Of a stretch of 64,000 nucleotides of DNA, positions 32,680-40,982 are shown piece by piece; within the stretch, counting starts at the first letter, position 1, and each line of letters begins with the position of its first letter. The translations under genes and the position numbers were made by a program. Origin of the DNA: Betaproteobacteria bacterium (GTDB taxonomy: Bacteria > Pseudomonadota > Gammaproteobacteria > Burkholderiales > Ga0077523); the NCBI GenBank assembly GCA_016713305.1, contig JADJPK010000008.1, forward strand, positions 124,001 to 188,000, written 5' to 3'. The notes under the pieces were generated by a model. The model did not search any database, had not been told where the DNA came from, and saw only the letters and a list, made by a program, of their open reading frames with translations.

Positions 32680-33909
32680 ATGCCCGAGACCCTGATCAAG
32701 GTCGATCTCAAGCAGTCCCCCTACGACAACCCGATGATCCACAACCGCTGGCACCCGGACATTCCGATGGCGGCGTGGGTCAAGCCGGGCGACGATTTCG
32801 TCATCCAGACCTACGACTGGACCGGGGGCTACATCCAGAACAACGATTCGGCTGACGACGTGCGTGACGTCGATCTGTCCACCGTGCACTTCCTGTCCGG
32901 TCCGATCGGCGTCGAAGGCGCCGAGCCGGGCGACCTGCTGGTGGTCGACCTGCTGGACATCGGCGCCCTGCCCGACAGCCTGTGGGGCTTCAACGGCTTC
33001 TTCTCCAAGAAGAACGGCGGGGGCTTCCTGACCGACCACTTCCCGCTGGCCCAGAAGTCCATCTGGGACATCGAAGGCATGTTCACCAAGTCCCGTCACG
33101 TCCCGGGCGTCCGCTTCGCGGGCCTCATCCACCCCGGACTGATCGGCTGCCTGCCCGACCAGGCGCTGCTGGAAACCTGGAACACGCGTGAGGTGGACTT
33201 CATCTCCACCAACCCGACGCGCGTTCCTCCGCTGGCCAACCCGCCGTTCGCGAAGACCGCGCACTGCGGCAAGGCGACCGGTGCCGCGAAGGAGAAGGTC
33301 GCCGCCGAAGGCGCGCGGACCGTTCCTCCGCGCGAACATGGCGGCAACTGTGACATCAAGGACCTGTCGCGCGGCTCCAAGATCTTCTTCCCCGTGTACG
33401 TGAAGGGTGCCGGCCTGTCCATGGGTGACCTGCACTTCAGCCAGGGCGACGGCGAGATCACGTTCTGCGGCGCCATCGAGATGGCCGGCTGGCTGCACAT
33501 CAAGGTGACGCTGCTGAAGGGCGGCATGGCCAAGTACGGGATCAAGAATCCGATCTTCAAGCCCAGCCCGATCACACCCAAGTACGACGACTACCTGATC
33601 TTCGAAGGGATCTCGGTCGACGAGTGGGGCAAGCAGCACTACCTCGACGTCCACGTCGCCTACCGGCAGGCGTGCCTGAACGCCATCGAGTACATGACCA
33701 AGTTCGGGTTCTCGAAGGCGCAGGCCCACTCGATACTGGGCGTCGCGCCGGTGCAGGGTCACATCAGCGGGGTGGTCGACATCCCGAACGCCTGCGCCAC
33801 GCTGTGGCTGCCGACCGACATCTTCGAGTTCGACATCAACCCGACCAGCGCGGGTCCGGTGAAGTATCTCGACGGTTCCGTCGACATGCCCATCTCCCCC
33901 GACAAGTGA
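32680..33909 (+). CDS. fmdA: Formamidase
   Basis: This 409-residue enzyme of the FmdA/AmdA acetamidase-formamidase family hydrolyses formamide (and weakly other short amides) to ammonia and the acid. Landmarks include QSPYDNPMIHNRWHPDIP at the start, WTGGYIQNNDSADDVRDVD, VHFLSGPIGVEGAEPGDLLVVD, WDIEGMFTKSRHVPGVRFAGLIHPGLIG, PPREHGGNCDIKDLSRGSKIFFPVYVKGAGLSMGDLHFSQGDGEI and LWLPTDIFEFDI. GGAG precedes ATG 32680. Its place after an amide ABC transporter matches the fmd cluster of Methylophilus. The ammonium made probably enters the nitrogen-controlled network that includes PII at 39.3 kb. Confidence 0.95.
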   Translation: MPETLIKVDLKQSPYDNPMIHNRWHPDIPMAAWVKPGDDFVIQTYDWTGGYIQNNDSADDVRDVDLSTVHFLSGPIGVEGAEPGDLLVVDLLDIGALPDSLWGFNGFFSKKNGGGFLTDHFPLAQKSIWDIEGMFTKSRHVPGVRFAGLIHPGLIGCLPDQALLETWNTREVDFISTNPTRVPPLANPPFAKTAHCGKATGAAKEKVAAEGARTVPPREHGGNCDIKDLSRGSKIFFPVYVKGAGLSMGDLHFSQGDGEITFCGAIEMAGWLHIKVTLLKGGMAKYGIKNPIFKPSPITPKYDDYLIFEGISVDEWGKQHYLDVHVAYRQACLNAIEYMTKFGFSKAQAHSILGVAPVQGHISGVVDIPNACATLWLPTDIFEFDINPTSAGPVKYLDGSVDMPISPDK

Positions 33910-33921
33910 CCGGAGGCTGCC

Positions 33922-34266
33922 ATGCCCGTGTACGAGTACTGGTGCGATACGTGCGAGAGCGACTTCACGGTGCTCCGGCGCATGTCGGAGTCCCATCTTC
34001 CGCACGAATGTCCCGACTGCGGCGGCAGCGCTGAGCGCGCCATGCTTACCGCGCCTTCGTTGTCGGCCATGCCGGCGGCCGCCCGCAAGGCTCACGCCAC
34101 GAACGAGCGGGCGAGTCATGCGCCCGTCTCGAGCACCGAGTACAAGGAAAGGCATGGCGCCGGATGTTCCTGCTGCAAGCCGGGGCTGCCGAAACGCGCG
34201 ACCGTGACCGCGCCCACCGGAGAGAAGGCCTTTCCCACGGCGCGGCCCTGGATGATCAGCCACTGA
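33922..34266 (+). CDS. fmdB: FmdB family zinc-ribbon protein
   Basis: The 114-residue protein begins with the FmdB zinc ribbon: MPVYEYWCDTCESDFTVLRRM...HECPDCGGSAERAML, two CxxC pairs about 24 residues apart. The flexible second half ends in a GCSCCKPGLPKRA cluster that may add another metal ligand set. It follows fmdA by 12 bp. In Methylophilus FmdB was linked to regulation of formamidase; the exact action is not known. A strong terminator follows, closing the operon. Confidence 0.92.
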   Translation: MPVYEYWCDTCESDFTVLRRMSESHLPHECPDCGGSAERAMLTAPSLSAMPAAARKAHATNERASHAPVSSTEYKERHGAGCSCCKPGLPKRATVTAPTGEKAFPTARPWMISH

Positions 34267-34290
34267 CCGGACGTTCCGGCGCAGCACCCC

Positions 34291-34325
34291 GAGGGGAGGC
34301 ACGAGGTGCCTCCCCTCTTCGTTTG
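34291..34325 (+). terminator. Rho-independent terminator closing the fmd operon
   Basis: A 12-bp perfect stem GAGGGGAGGCAC / GTGCCTCCCCTC with a 3-base loop is followed by TTCGTTT, 24 bp after the fmdB stop. Confidence 0.8.
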
Positions 34326-34434
34326 GGGAGCCGGCGACGCGGTACGCGCCGCGTGGCATGATCGCGGCGGGCTCGACGAGCATCCGGGCGTCGGATGCCG
34401 TCGGTGGGTCAATCGATGCCGGGAGATACTTTCA

Positions 34435-34878
34435 ATGAACCGTCGCGAAATGTTCGGCGTGGCAGCCGCCATCGCTGCCATGGGGGCTGCTTCCGTCGCC
34501 GGAGCCGGCGAGCATTCACATCATCACGGGGGCGGGAACGCAGAGGGGCCCCGGTATGCCGCCCTCGTCGCGGCCGCAGCCAGATGCGTTGCTGCTGGCG
34601 AGATCTGCCTGAACCACTGCGTCCGCGAACTCGGGTCCGGCGACACCATGCTGGCCGAGTGCGCCCGGCGCGTGAACGAGATGCTCGCCCTGTGCGGCGC
34701 GCTGCGCTCCGTGGCGGCGCAGAACGGAGAGTACGTCGCCGCGCTGGCCCGCATCGCCGGCGAAATGTGCAGGTCGTGCGAGGAGGAATGCCGCAAGCAC
34801 GAGGACATGCATGCCCAGTGCCGTGACTGCGCGGAATCCTGCGCCGAATGCCGGAAGGAGTGCGCGGCCGTCGGTTGA
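34435..34878 (+). CDS. Csp-type four-helix-bundle copper storage protein
   Basis: GGGAG lies 9 bases before ATG 34435. The 147-residue protein has a twin-arginine-like N-terminus (MNRREMFGVAAAIAAMGAAS) predicting export as a folded protein, then a His-rich linker (EHSHHHGGG). The all-helical domain carries 13 cysteines, many at Cx3C or Cx6C spacing and lining helices: RCVAAGEICLNHC, EMCRSCEEECRKH, QCRDCAESCAECRKEC. This is the hallmark of Csp1/DUF326 proteins, which bind many Cu(I) ions in a four-helix bundle. It is separated from the fmd operon by a terminator, so a functional link is not implied. Confidence 0.9.
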   Translation: MNRREMFGVAAAIAAMGAASVAGAGEHSHHHGGGNAEGPRYAALVAAAARCVAAGEICLNHCVRELGSGDTMLAECARRVNEMLALCGALRSVAAQNGEYVAALARIAGEMCRSCEEECRKHEDMHAQCRDCAESCAECRKECAAVG

Positions 34879-34897
34879 CCGGCGACCGTCAGCGCAG

Positions 34898-34917
34898 GGC
34901 GGGGCGAACGCCCCGCC
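34898..34917. terminator. Hairpin between convergent genes
   Basis: GGCGGGGCG / CGCCCCGCC with a tight loop lies between the copper-storage gene and the end of the TRAP operon. Confidence 0.5.
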
Positions 34918-34932
34918 GCCCCATGTACGGTC

Positions 34933-35970
34933 TCAGCGGCTGAACTGTCCCACCAGCTGACGCGCCTCGCCCACCAGGCGCTTGCCGTCGGCCCCCTTCT
35001 TCTCCACTTCCTTCACCCAATCGTCGTCCACGTTCTCGGTGGCCTTCACCCAGCGCGCGTTCTCCGCCTCGGGCAGCGTGTAGAACTGATTGCCGCGGTC
35101 GCGTGCGAGCTTGCGATGCGGTTCGACCGTTGCGTCCCAGCGTTCACCGGCCCACGCCGACATGGCGGCACCGCTGTTGGCGTCGATCACCTTCTTCAGG
35201 TCCGGCGGCAGGCTGTCGTACTTCGCCGGGTTCATGCCGAACAGGAAGATGGCGTTGGAAAATCGCGGCGTGCCGGCGGGCGGTTCCACGTGATACTTCG
35301 TGATCTCGTGCAGTTTCAGTGCGGGCATGCCCTCCCACGGCACCATGGCGCCGTCGATCACGCCCTTCGACAGCGCTTCTGCCACCTGCGGCAGCGGCAT
35401 CTGCACCGGTGTCGCACCCAGCGCCGCGAGCATGCGGGCATTGATGCGTGTGGCGGCGCGGATCTTGAGACCGCGCAGATCCTCCAACGTCTTCACCTGC
35501 TTGCTCGTGAGATGCAGCACCGAACCGTCGTGGACGTGGAGGAGGATGGGGCGCACGCCCTTGAACTCGTCCATGGCGTTCTTCTGCACGTACTGCCACA
35601 GCGCCTGGCTGCCTGCCTTGGCGCTCGTCACGATGAAGGGCAGCTCGAATACTTCAGCTTTCGAGAAGCGGCCCGCGGCATACGTGGGCACGGTCCAGAT
35701 CATGTCGACGACGCCATCCCGCAGCTGGTCGAAGAGCTGCTGCGGCGTTCCGCCCAGCTGCATGGCGGGATAGATCTGGCACTTGATCCTGTCGCCGGAT
35801 TCGCGGTTCACCTTGTCGCACCAGGGCTGGATCATGTGCACCTGCGCGTTGGAAGTGGCGGGCAGGAAGTGGTGGACCTTGAGCACGATCTGCTCGGCAG
35901 CGGCGGGCAGGGCCAGCGCCGACAGTGCGCCGAGAACGAACGCGCGGAGCGCGGCAATGGACTTCATCAT
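34933..35970 (-). CDS. TRAP transporter substrate-binding protein (DctP family)
   Basis: The 345-residue periplasmic protein has a signal peptide (SALALPAAA) and the DctP fold: VLKVHHFLPATS, PWCDKVNRESGDRIKCQIYPAMQLGGTPQQLFDQLRDGVVDMIW, and the ligand-binding region LRGLKIRAATRINARMLAALGATPVQMPLPQVAEALSKGVIDGAMVPW, where the Arg contacts a carboxylate. GGAGGAG precedes ATG 35970. The ligand is a carboxylic acid of unknown identity. It is last in the minus-strand dctQ-dctM-dctP order. Confidence 0.92.
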   Translation of the reverse strand: MMKSIAALRAFVLGALSALALPAAAEQIVLKVHHFLPATSNAQVHMIQPWCDKVNRESGDRIKCQIYPAMQLGGTPQQLFDQLRDGVVDMIWTVPTYAAGRFSKAEVFELPFIVTSAKAGSQALWQYVQKNAMDEFKGVRPILLHVHDGSVLHLTSKQVKTLEDLRGLKIRAATRINARMLAALGATPVQMPLPQVAEALSKGVIDGAMVPWEGMPALKLHEITKYHVEPPAGTPRFSNAIFLFGMNPAKYDSLPPDLKKVIDANSGAAMSAWAGERWDATVEPHRKLARDRGNQFYTLPEAENARWVKATENVDDDWVKEVEKKGADGKRLVGEARQLVGQFSR

Positions 35971-36010
35971 TTCTCCTCCGTGGTGATGGGGATGCCGCCG
36001 TGATCGGCGG

Positions 36011-37339
36011 TCATTCGATCATCCGCACGAGCCACAGCGCGATCCCCGGAAACAGGATGAGCAGCGTCATGCGGATGGCGTCGGACACGAGAAACGGCAC
36101 GACGCCCTTGTAAGTCTCGACCATGGGCACGTCCTTGGCGAGCCCGTTCATGATGTACACGTTGAGCCCCACGGGCGGAAAGATCATGCCGATCTCCACG
36201 ACCATCAGGATCAGGATGCCGAACCAGATCGCCTTCTCCGTGGGCGGCAGGCCGAAGAAATCCAGGCCGAGGATCACCGGGAAGAGCACCGGAATGGTGA
36301 GCATGATCATGGACAGCTCGTCCATCACGCAGCCCAGCGCGATGTAGAAGATCATGATGGCCGCCATGATGGCCAGGGGAGGGATCCCGGCATTGGCCAC
36401 GGCGGACGCCAGTTCCGCCGGCAGCTGGGAGAGCGCGAGGCAGGCATTCATCATGTCGGCCCCCATGAAGATCATGAAGATCATCCCGCTCGTCTGCGCC
36501 GTGGCGAGCATCGCGAGCACGATCTTGCGTCCCGTGAGCCCGCGCTTCAGGAGCGCGACGGCGAAGGTCATGATCGCGCCGATGGATGCGCTTTCGGTCG
36601 GCGTGAAGTAACCGCCATAGATGCCGCCGAAAACGACCACGAAGACCGCCAGAACCGGCAGCACGCCAACGGCGCTCGAACGCACTTCGCCGGGGATCCG
36701 CGGCGCGACGGCCGGCGCGTGTTCGGGCTTCCACCGCACGTAGAGGGCGATCGCCAGGATGTAGCCTGCCGCGGCAAGCAGCCCGGGAACGTAGGCGGCC
36801 AGGAACAGCTTCGAGATGTTCTGTTCGGTCAGCACGGCGTAGATCATCAGCGTGACCGAGGGCGGCAGCAGGATGCCCAGCGTGCCTCCCGTGGCGAGCG
36901 CGGCAGTGGCGAGGCGCCCGGAATAGCGAAGCCGCCGCATCTCGGGCAGCGCCACCTGCGCGATCGTCGCGGTGGTGGCCACCGACGAGCCGCTGATGGA
37001 TCCGAACGCGGCGCACGCCAGCACGGCCGCCATGGCCATTCCGCCACGGAAGCGCCCGAGCAGCGCGTTGGCGAAATCGAACAGCGACTTGGACAGGCCT
37101 CCTTGCGTCGCCAGCGCGCCCATCAGCATGAACAGCGGGATCACGGAAAGGTCGTAGACCGAGAAGCGCCCGAACACCGCGCCCTTGAGGTGGTTGAGCA
37201 GCGGCGTCCAGCCCGACAGCAGGCCATATCCGATGGCCCCGGGCACGAACATGGCGATCGCGATGGGCATGCGGATCGCCATGAGAACGAGCATCGCAGC
37301 GAACAGCGCGATGCCGGTGGCTGCCGGACTCGTCAGCAC
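36011..37339 (-). CDS. TRAP transporter large permease (DctM family)
   Basis: The 442-residue membrane protein, with about 12 to 14 helices, is the ion-coupled translocation subunit. Family landmarks are VIPLFMLMGALATQGGLSKSLFDFANALLGRFRGGMAMA, ISGSSVATTATIAQVALPEM, LGILLPPSVTLMIYAVLTEQ and IFPPVGLNVYIMNG. It lies between the small permease and the binding protein with short gaps, forming a complete TRAP system. Confidence 0.93.
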   Translation of the reverse strand: MLTSPAATGIALFAAMLVLMAIRMPIAIAMFVPGAIGYGLLSGWTPLLNHLKGAVFGRFSVYDLSVIPLFMLMGALATQGGLSKSLFDFANALLGRFRGGMAMAAVLACAAFGSISGSSVATTATIAQVALPEMRRLRYSGRLATAALATGGTLGILLPPSVTLMIYAVLTEQNISKLFLAAYVPGLLAAAGYILAIALYVRWKPEHAPAVAPRIPGEVRSSAVGVLPVLAVFVVVFGGIYGGYFTPTESASIGAIMTFAVALLKRGLTGRKIVLAMLATAQTSGMIFMIFMGADMMNACLALSQLPAELASAVANAGIPPLAIMAAIMIFYIALGCVMDELSMIMLTIPVLFPVILGLDFFGLPPTEKAIWFGILILMVVEIGMIFPPVGLNVYIMNGLAKDVPMVETYKGVVPFLVSDAIRMTLLILFPGIALWLVRMIE

Positions 37340-37363
37340 GCGCGGGCTCCGCGCCGGTGCGCG

Positions 37364-37870
37364 CTACTCATCGGTGCCTGTCGCACGGAGCCAGCCCAGG
37401 TGCAGCCCCACCAGACCTGTCAGGAAGAGCCCCGGCGTCATGAGCGCGTAGGGAATCCAGATGGGAATGGACATGAGCATCGAGGTCTCTTCGTTGTCCC
37501 ACGCGGACATGGCTCCCACGGCCGTGCGCCAGGCCACGAGCAGGGCCACTGCAGCGAGCGTGACGGAACCCACCGCATCGAGCCTGTCCCGGGCACGCTT
37601 CGATGCGCGAGCGGTGAAGAAGTCCACGATGATGTTGCCGTTCTGCCACTGGGTATAGGGCAGGAAGCACGACAGCCCCACGGCCGAGGCGAGTTGCACC
37701 AGCTCGACGTCGCCCTGGATGGGCGAGGAGAACAGCACCCGGCCGGCGACGCTAGCGACTGTCGTGAGGGCGATGGCGACGAGCGTGACGCCGCCGATGG
37801 CCGCCAGGATCTGCGACAGGCGGCGCAGCAGCGCCGACAGCAGTCCGGGCCTTGACAGTGTGGCGCTCAC
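37364..37870 (-). CDS. TRAP transporter small permease (DctQ family)
   Basis: The 168-residue protein has four membrane helices. The DctQ pattern is visible: ASVAGRVLFSSPIQGDVELVQLASAVGLSCFLPYTQWQNGNIIVDFF, with the conserved E(L) and Q-x-G-N-I-x-VDFF, and IWIPYALMTPGLFLTGLVGLHL near the end. It is the first gene of the TRAP operon. The upstream 300 bp shows no clear promoter by eye. Confidence 0.9.
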   Translation of the reverse strand: MSATLSRPGLLSALLRRLSQILAAIGGVTLVAIALTTVASVAGRVLFSSPIQGDVELVQLASAVGLSCFLPYTQWQNGNIIVDFFTARASKRARDRLDAVGSVTLAAVALLVAWRTAVGAMSAWDNEETSMLMSIPIWIPYALMTPGLFLTGLVGLHLGWLRATGTDE

Positions 37871-38174
37871 GGGCGGGACTCCTCCGGCGGCTTGTGGTGG
37901 TGGGTCGGTCAGGGACCGCCGCGGAACCTATCACAGCCGTTCCGCCGGTCGCAAATCGCCGGGCTCTACTGCGTGCCGGGCAGCCCGGCCGCTCCTGTGC
38001 CGGTCCCGGCAGCGCCGAAAACGGTGCTCAAGCCCGTCGGCCCCCGACCGTAATTCCAGAGAATCCGGGAACCTCCGGTCCGGTCGGTATGGCCCTTGCG
38101 CCGGTGTCACGTCTGCAAGGCTGTTCGTGCCGCATCCCCGACCCTACCGTTTCCCCCGACCACGACCTTCACGG
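37871..38174. other. Divergent intergenic region, nothing recognised
   Basis: About 300 bp of G+C-rich sequence between the divergent TRAP operon and the HDOD gene. I see no gene, no RNA motif and no convincing promoter; it should contain start sites for both units. Confidence 0.4.
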
Positions 38175-39164
38175 GTGAGCGACTTGAACACCGCAGGGCA
38201 GGACATGCAGAGCGGAGCGCCGTCTCCGATACCCGCAGCACCGGTGCTGGGCCCCGTTCAGATCGAGGCGCTTTCCCGTCTGTTCGGGACCTGGCCCAGG
38301 CTGGCCGAACTGGACCACCTCGTCACGCCGATCTCCCCCCTGGCACTGCGGCTGATCCAGTTCGATCCCGAAAGGCAGCAGGCGGCGGGGGAACTGGTGG
38401 ACATCGTCGAGAGCGATCCCCTGCTCACCGCGCGGGTGCTGGGCCTCGCCAACGCGGCGGCCTACAGCGGCTCGGGCAAGCTCATCTTCGAGGTCAAGTC
38501 CGCCGTTCTGCGTCTGGGCATGAACACCACGACGCGCGTGGCGCTGGCGCAGCTTGCCGCCGTGTGGATGCGCAAGGGTACCCGCATGCCCGACCGCGCC
38601 ATGATGCGCGCCCTCTGGTACGAGTACCTCATCACGGCGTTCTGCGCCCACGAGATCGCCTGGGTGCTCGGGGACAGCGCGGTGAGCCCCAACGTCGCCT
38701 ACGCCGGCGGCCTGCTGCACGACATCGGCACGCTGGCGTTCTGCGGCGCGGCACCGGAACTCATGAGCCTGTTCGTGAGGGCCGGCTATGCAAGGGGCAC
38801 GCCGTTGCACCAGCAGTTCGTCGAGGCCCACACGGGTCTGGGCGAGGCGCTCCTGTCCCGGTGCGGGGCTCCCGCGACACTGTGCGAGATCGCGGCACGG
38901 CACCACGCCGGATTCTCGCCGGAGGAATCGGCGCCGGCGATCGTCGTGCACCTGGCCGACCACCTTCACCAGGGCGTTCTCAGCCGCGCCCAGGGGCAGC
39001 TCACGGTGGGCGACGACATCCCGCTGGGCTGCTTTCCGGAATCCGACCCGGCACTGAACGAGATCGTGGAGGCCCTGGAGCTCAGCGTGACCCTGGACCA
39101 GATCCTGGAGAACGTGGCGGCCGACAGCGGGCGTATCGAAGCACTCGCCGCGGACATCGGCTGA
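38175..39164 (+). CDS. HDOD domain signalling protein
   Basis: The start is GTG 38175 or ATG 38205; neither has a strong Shine-Dalgarno. The roughly 329-residue cytosolic protein carries one HDOD domain (about 45-260), a catalytically degenerate HD-type fold used in signalling. Landmarks are DHLVTPISPLALRLIQF, VDIVESDPLLTARVLGLANAAAYSG, VKSAVLRLGMNTTTRVAL, YAGGLLHDIGTLAF (retaining HD) and IAARHHAGFS. Such proteins often act in c-di-GMP, chemotaxis or stress pathways. The partner is unknown and no other output domain is present. Confidence 0.9.
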   Translation: MSDLNTAGQDMQSGAPSPIPAAPVLGPVQIEALSRLFGTWPRLAELDHLVTPISPLALRLIQFDPERQQAAGELVDIVESDPLLTARVLGLANAAAYSGSGKLIFEVKSAVLRLGMNTTTRVALAQLAAVWMRKGTRMPDRAMMRALWYEYLITAFCAHEIAWVLGDSAVSPNVAYAGGLLHDIGTLAFCGAAPELMSLFVRAGYARGTPLHQQFVEAHTGLGEALLSRCGAPATLCEIAARHHAGFSPEESAPAIVVHLADHLHQGVLSRAQGQLTVGDDIPLGCFPESDPALNEIVEALELSVTLDQILENVAADSGRIEALAADIG

Positions 39165-39187
39165 ACGGAGGACGCCCGTCTGCAAGG

Positions 39188-39216
39188 TTCCGGCCGGCAG
39201 GCTCAGGCTCTATACT
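39188..39216 (+). promoter_or_regulatory. Sigma-70-like promoter of PII gene
   Basis: TTCCGG (39188-39193) and TATACT (39211-39216) are separated by 17 bases. The -10 is good and the -35 weak. The start would be about 30 bases before ATG 39251. Confidence 0.45.
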
Positions 39217-39250
39217 TGGCCCTTCCAGATTCGCGGGATCGAGGCATTTC

Positions 39251-39589
39251 ATGAAAAAAATCGAAGCGGTCATCAAGCCCTTCAAGCTCGACGAGGTTCG
39301 CGAGGCGTTGTCCGAGATCGGGGTGACCGGCCTCACCGTCACGGAAGTGAAGGGCTTCGGCCGGCAGAAGGGGCACACCGAGCTGTATCGTGGTTCGGAG
39401 TATGTCGTGGACTTCCTGCCCAAGGTGAAGATCGAGGTTGTCGTGACCGACACGCTGGTCGATTCGGCGGTCGACGCCATCATCAAGTCGGCCCGCACCG
39501 GCAAGATCGGCGACGGCAAGATCTTCGTCAGTTCGGTCGAACAGGTGATCCGCATCCGTACCGGCGAAACGGACGAAGCGGCGGTCTGA
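39251..39589 (+). CDS. glnB: PII nitrogen regulatory protein (GlnB/GlnK)
   Basis: The 112-residue PII protein is nearly canonical: MKKIEAVIKPFKLDEVREALSEIGV, T-loop GRQKGHTELYRGSEYVVDFLPKVKIE with the uridylylated Tyr51, TGKIGDGKIFVSSVEQVIRIRTGE at the C-terminus. It senses 2-oxoglutarate, ATP/ADP and glutamine state and controls GlnE, NtrB and ammonium transport. There is no adjacent amtB, so GlnB is likelier than GlnK, though sequence alone does not settle this. It probably links to the NtrC/sigma-54 control seen upstream of urtA at 62.3 kb. Confidence 0.96.
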   Translation: MKKIEAVIKPFKLDEVREALSEIGVTGLTVTEVKGFGRQKGHTELYRGSEYVVDFLPKVKIEVVVTDTLVDSAVDAIIKSARTGKIGDGKIFVSSVEQVIRIRTGETDEAAV

Positions 39590-39597
39590 TCCACAAA

Positions 39598-39620
39598 GCC
39601 GGTCCGCTCCCCGGACCGGC
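39598..39620 (+). terminator. Hairpin after PII gene
   Basis: GCCGGTCCG / CGGACCGGC, a 9-bp stem with a 5-base loop, lies 8 bp after the stop. Confidence 0.55.
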
Positions 39621-39737
39621 GTGGACCTCAACGGGCGGCACCACGCCGCCTCCGGCGCTCCCTCGGGGACGCCGTCCAGGCAATCCAGGCGTCGTGCCAC
39701 CGGCAAGGCGGCGCCTGACCAGCATCGCGAGGCACTC

Positions 39738-40820
39738 ATGGCATCCCCCTTCGCTTCCCTGCGGCAGATCGGGCAGAGCATCTGGCTCGACAACCTTTCC
39801 CGCGGCATGCTCCAGTCGGGCGAACTCCGGCGGCTCGTGGAAGCCGGGGAAGCCACCGGCATCACCACCAATCCGGCGATCTTCAAGAACGCTATGTCGA
39901 CCGGGGCGGCCTATCAGTCCGAGCTCGCCACGCTGAGGGCGTCCCAGCCGGATCCGGAACGGCGCTACGAGCAGATGGCCATCGCGGACGTGCAGAACGC
40001 CTGCGATGCCATGCGCCCCGTCTTCGATGCCACGGGCGGCGACGACGGTTACGTGAGCCTGGAGGTGTCCCCGCTGCTGGCGTACGACGCCGAAGCCACG
40101 CTCGCCGCGGCACGCCGGTTGCGCGCGGCCGTGGCGCGCGACAACGTCCTCATCAAGATTCCCGGCACAGTGGAAGGCGCCGAGGCCTTCCGGCGCTGCA
40201 TTGCCGAAGGCATCAGCGTCAACGTCACCCTGCTGTTCTCCATCGGTCAGATGGACCGCATCTTCGATGCGTACATCTCGGGCCTCGAGGCCCGCAAGGC
40301 AGCCGGAGGCGATGTGTCCAAGGTGAAGGCCGTCGCGAGCTTCTTCATGAGCCGCATCGATTCCCTGCTGGACAAGCGGCTGGATGCCATCGGCACCGCC
40401 GAGGCGGCCCCGCTCAAGGGACGCAGCGCGGTGTCCATCGGCAAGATCGCCTACCAGCGGTACCTCTCGGTCTTCAACGGCCCCCGCTTCGCCGCGCTGC
40501 GTGCCGCGGGCGCCCGGCCGCAGTACCTGCTGTGGGCGAGCACCAGCACCAAGAATCCCGCCTACAACGATTTGCTCTACGTCGAACCGCTGATCGGACC
40601 GCAGACCATCAACACGGTGCCGGACATAACGCTTGCTGCCTTTCGCGATCACGGCAAGGCGGCCTTGACGATCGGCGACGGCGTGCCGCAGGCGGAAGCC
40701 GCGCTCGCGGCCCTGGAGCGTCTGGGCATCGATCTCGAAGCCGCCGGCACTCAGTTGCAGACCGAAGGCGTCAAGCTGTTCGAGGAAGCCTACGCGGCGC
40801 TGCTCGCTGCCGTGAGCTGA
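39738..40820 (+). CDS. tal: Transaldolase
   Basis: The 360-residue enzyme of the non-oxidative pentose phosphate pathway transfers a dihydroxyacetone unit from sedoheptulose-7-phosphate to glyceraldehyde-3-phosphate. It shows SIWLDNLSRGML and GITTNPAIFKNAM, SLEVSPLLAYDAEAT, the Schiff-base lysine in NVLIKIPGTVEG, NVTLLFSIGQ, FFMSRID and LLWASTSTKNPAY. This pattern is that of the longer actinobacterial/cyanobacterial-type transaldolase (about 360-370 residues). GAGG precedes ATG 39738. A long palindrome follows the gene. Confidence 0.95.
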   Translation: MASPFASLRQIGQSIWLDNLSRGMLQSGELRRLVEAGEATGITTNPAIFKNAMSTGAAYQSELATLRASQPDPERRYEQMAIADVQNACDAMRPVFDATGGDDGYVSLEVSPLLAYDAEATLAAARRLRAAVARDNVLIKIPGTVEGAEAFRRCIAEGISVNVTLLFSIGQMDRIFDAYISGLEARKAAGGDVSKVKAVASFFMSRIDSLLDKRLDAIGTAEAAPLKGRSAVSIGKIAYQRYLSVFNGPRFAALRAAGARPQYLLWASTSTKNPAYNDLLYVEPLIGPQTINTVPDITLAAFRDHGKAALTIGDGVPQAEAALAALERLGIDLEAAGTQLQTEGVKLFEEAYAALLAAVS

Positions 40821-40837
40821 TCCGCGCCGCGATGCGG

Positions 40838-40868
40838 AAGGCCGGCGGGCAGCCTGCCGGCCGGCCTT
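40838..40868 (+). terminator. Long palindrome after transaldolase gene
   Basis: AAGGCCGGC and GCCGGCCTT enclose a further GGCAG/CTGCC stem, 18 bp after the stop. There is no T tract. Confidence 0.5.
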
Positions 40869-40982
40869 CCTGACGATCCCCGCCGGTCACGGAATTTTCG
40901 GCCCGCGCCGCGATCGAAATCCGCGGCAGTCGCATCGCCCACCGGACGATGCGCGACGGACTGCCCGACCCGATCCGTTTCC

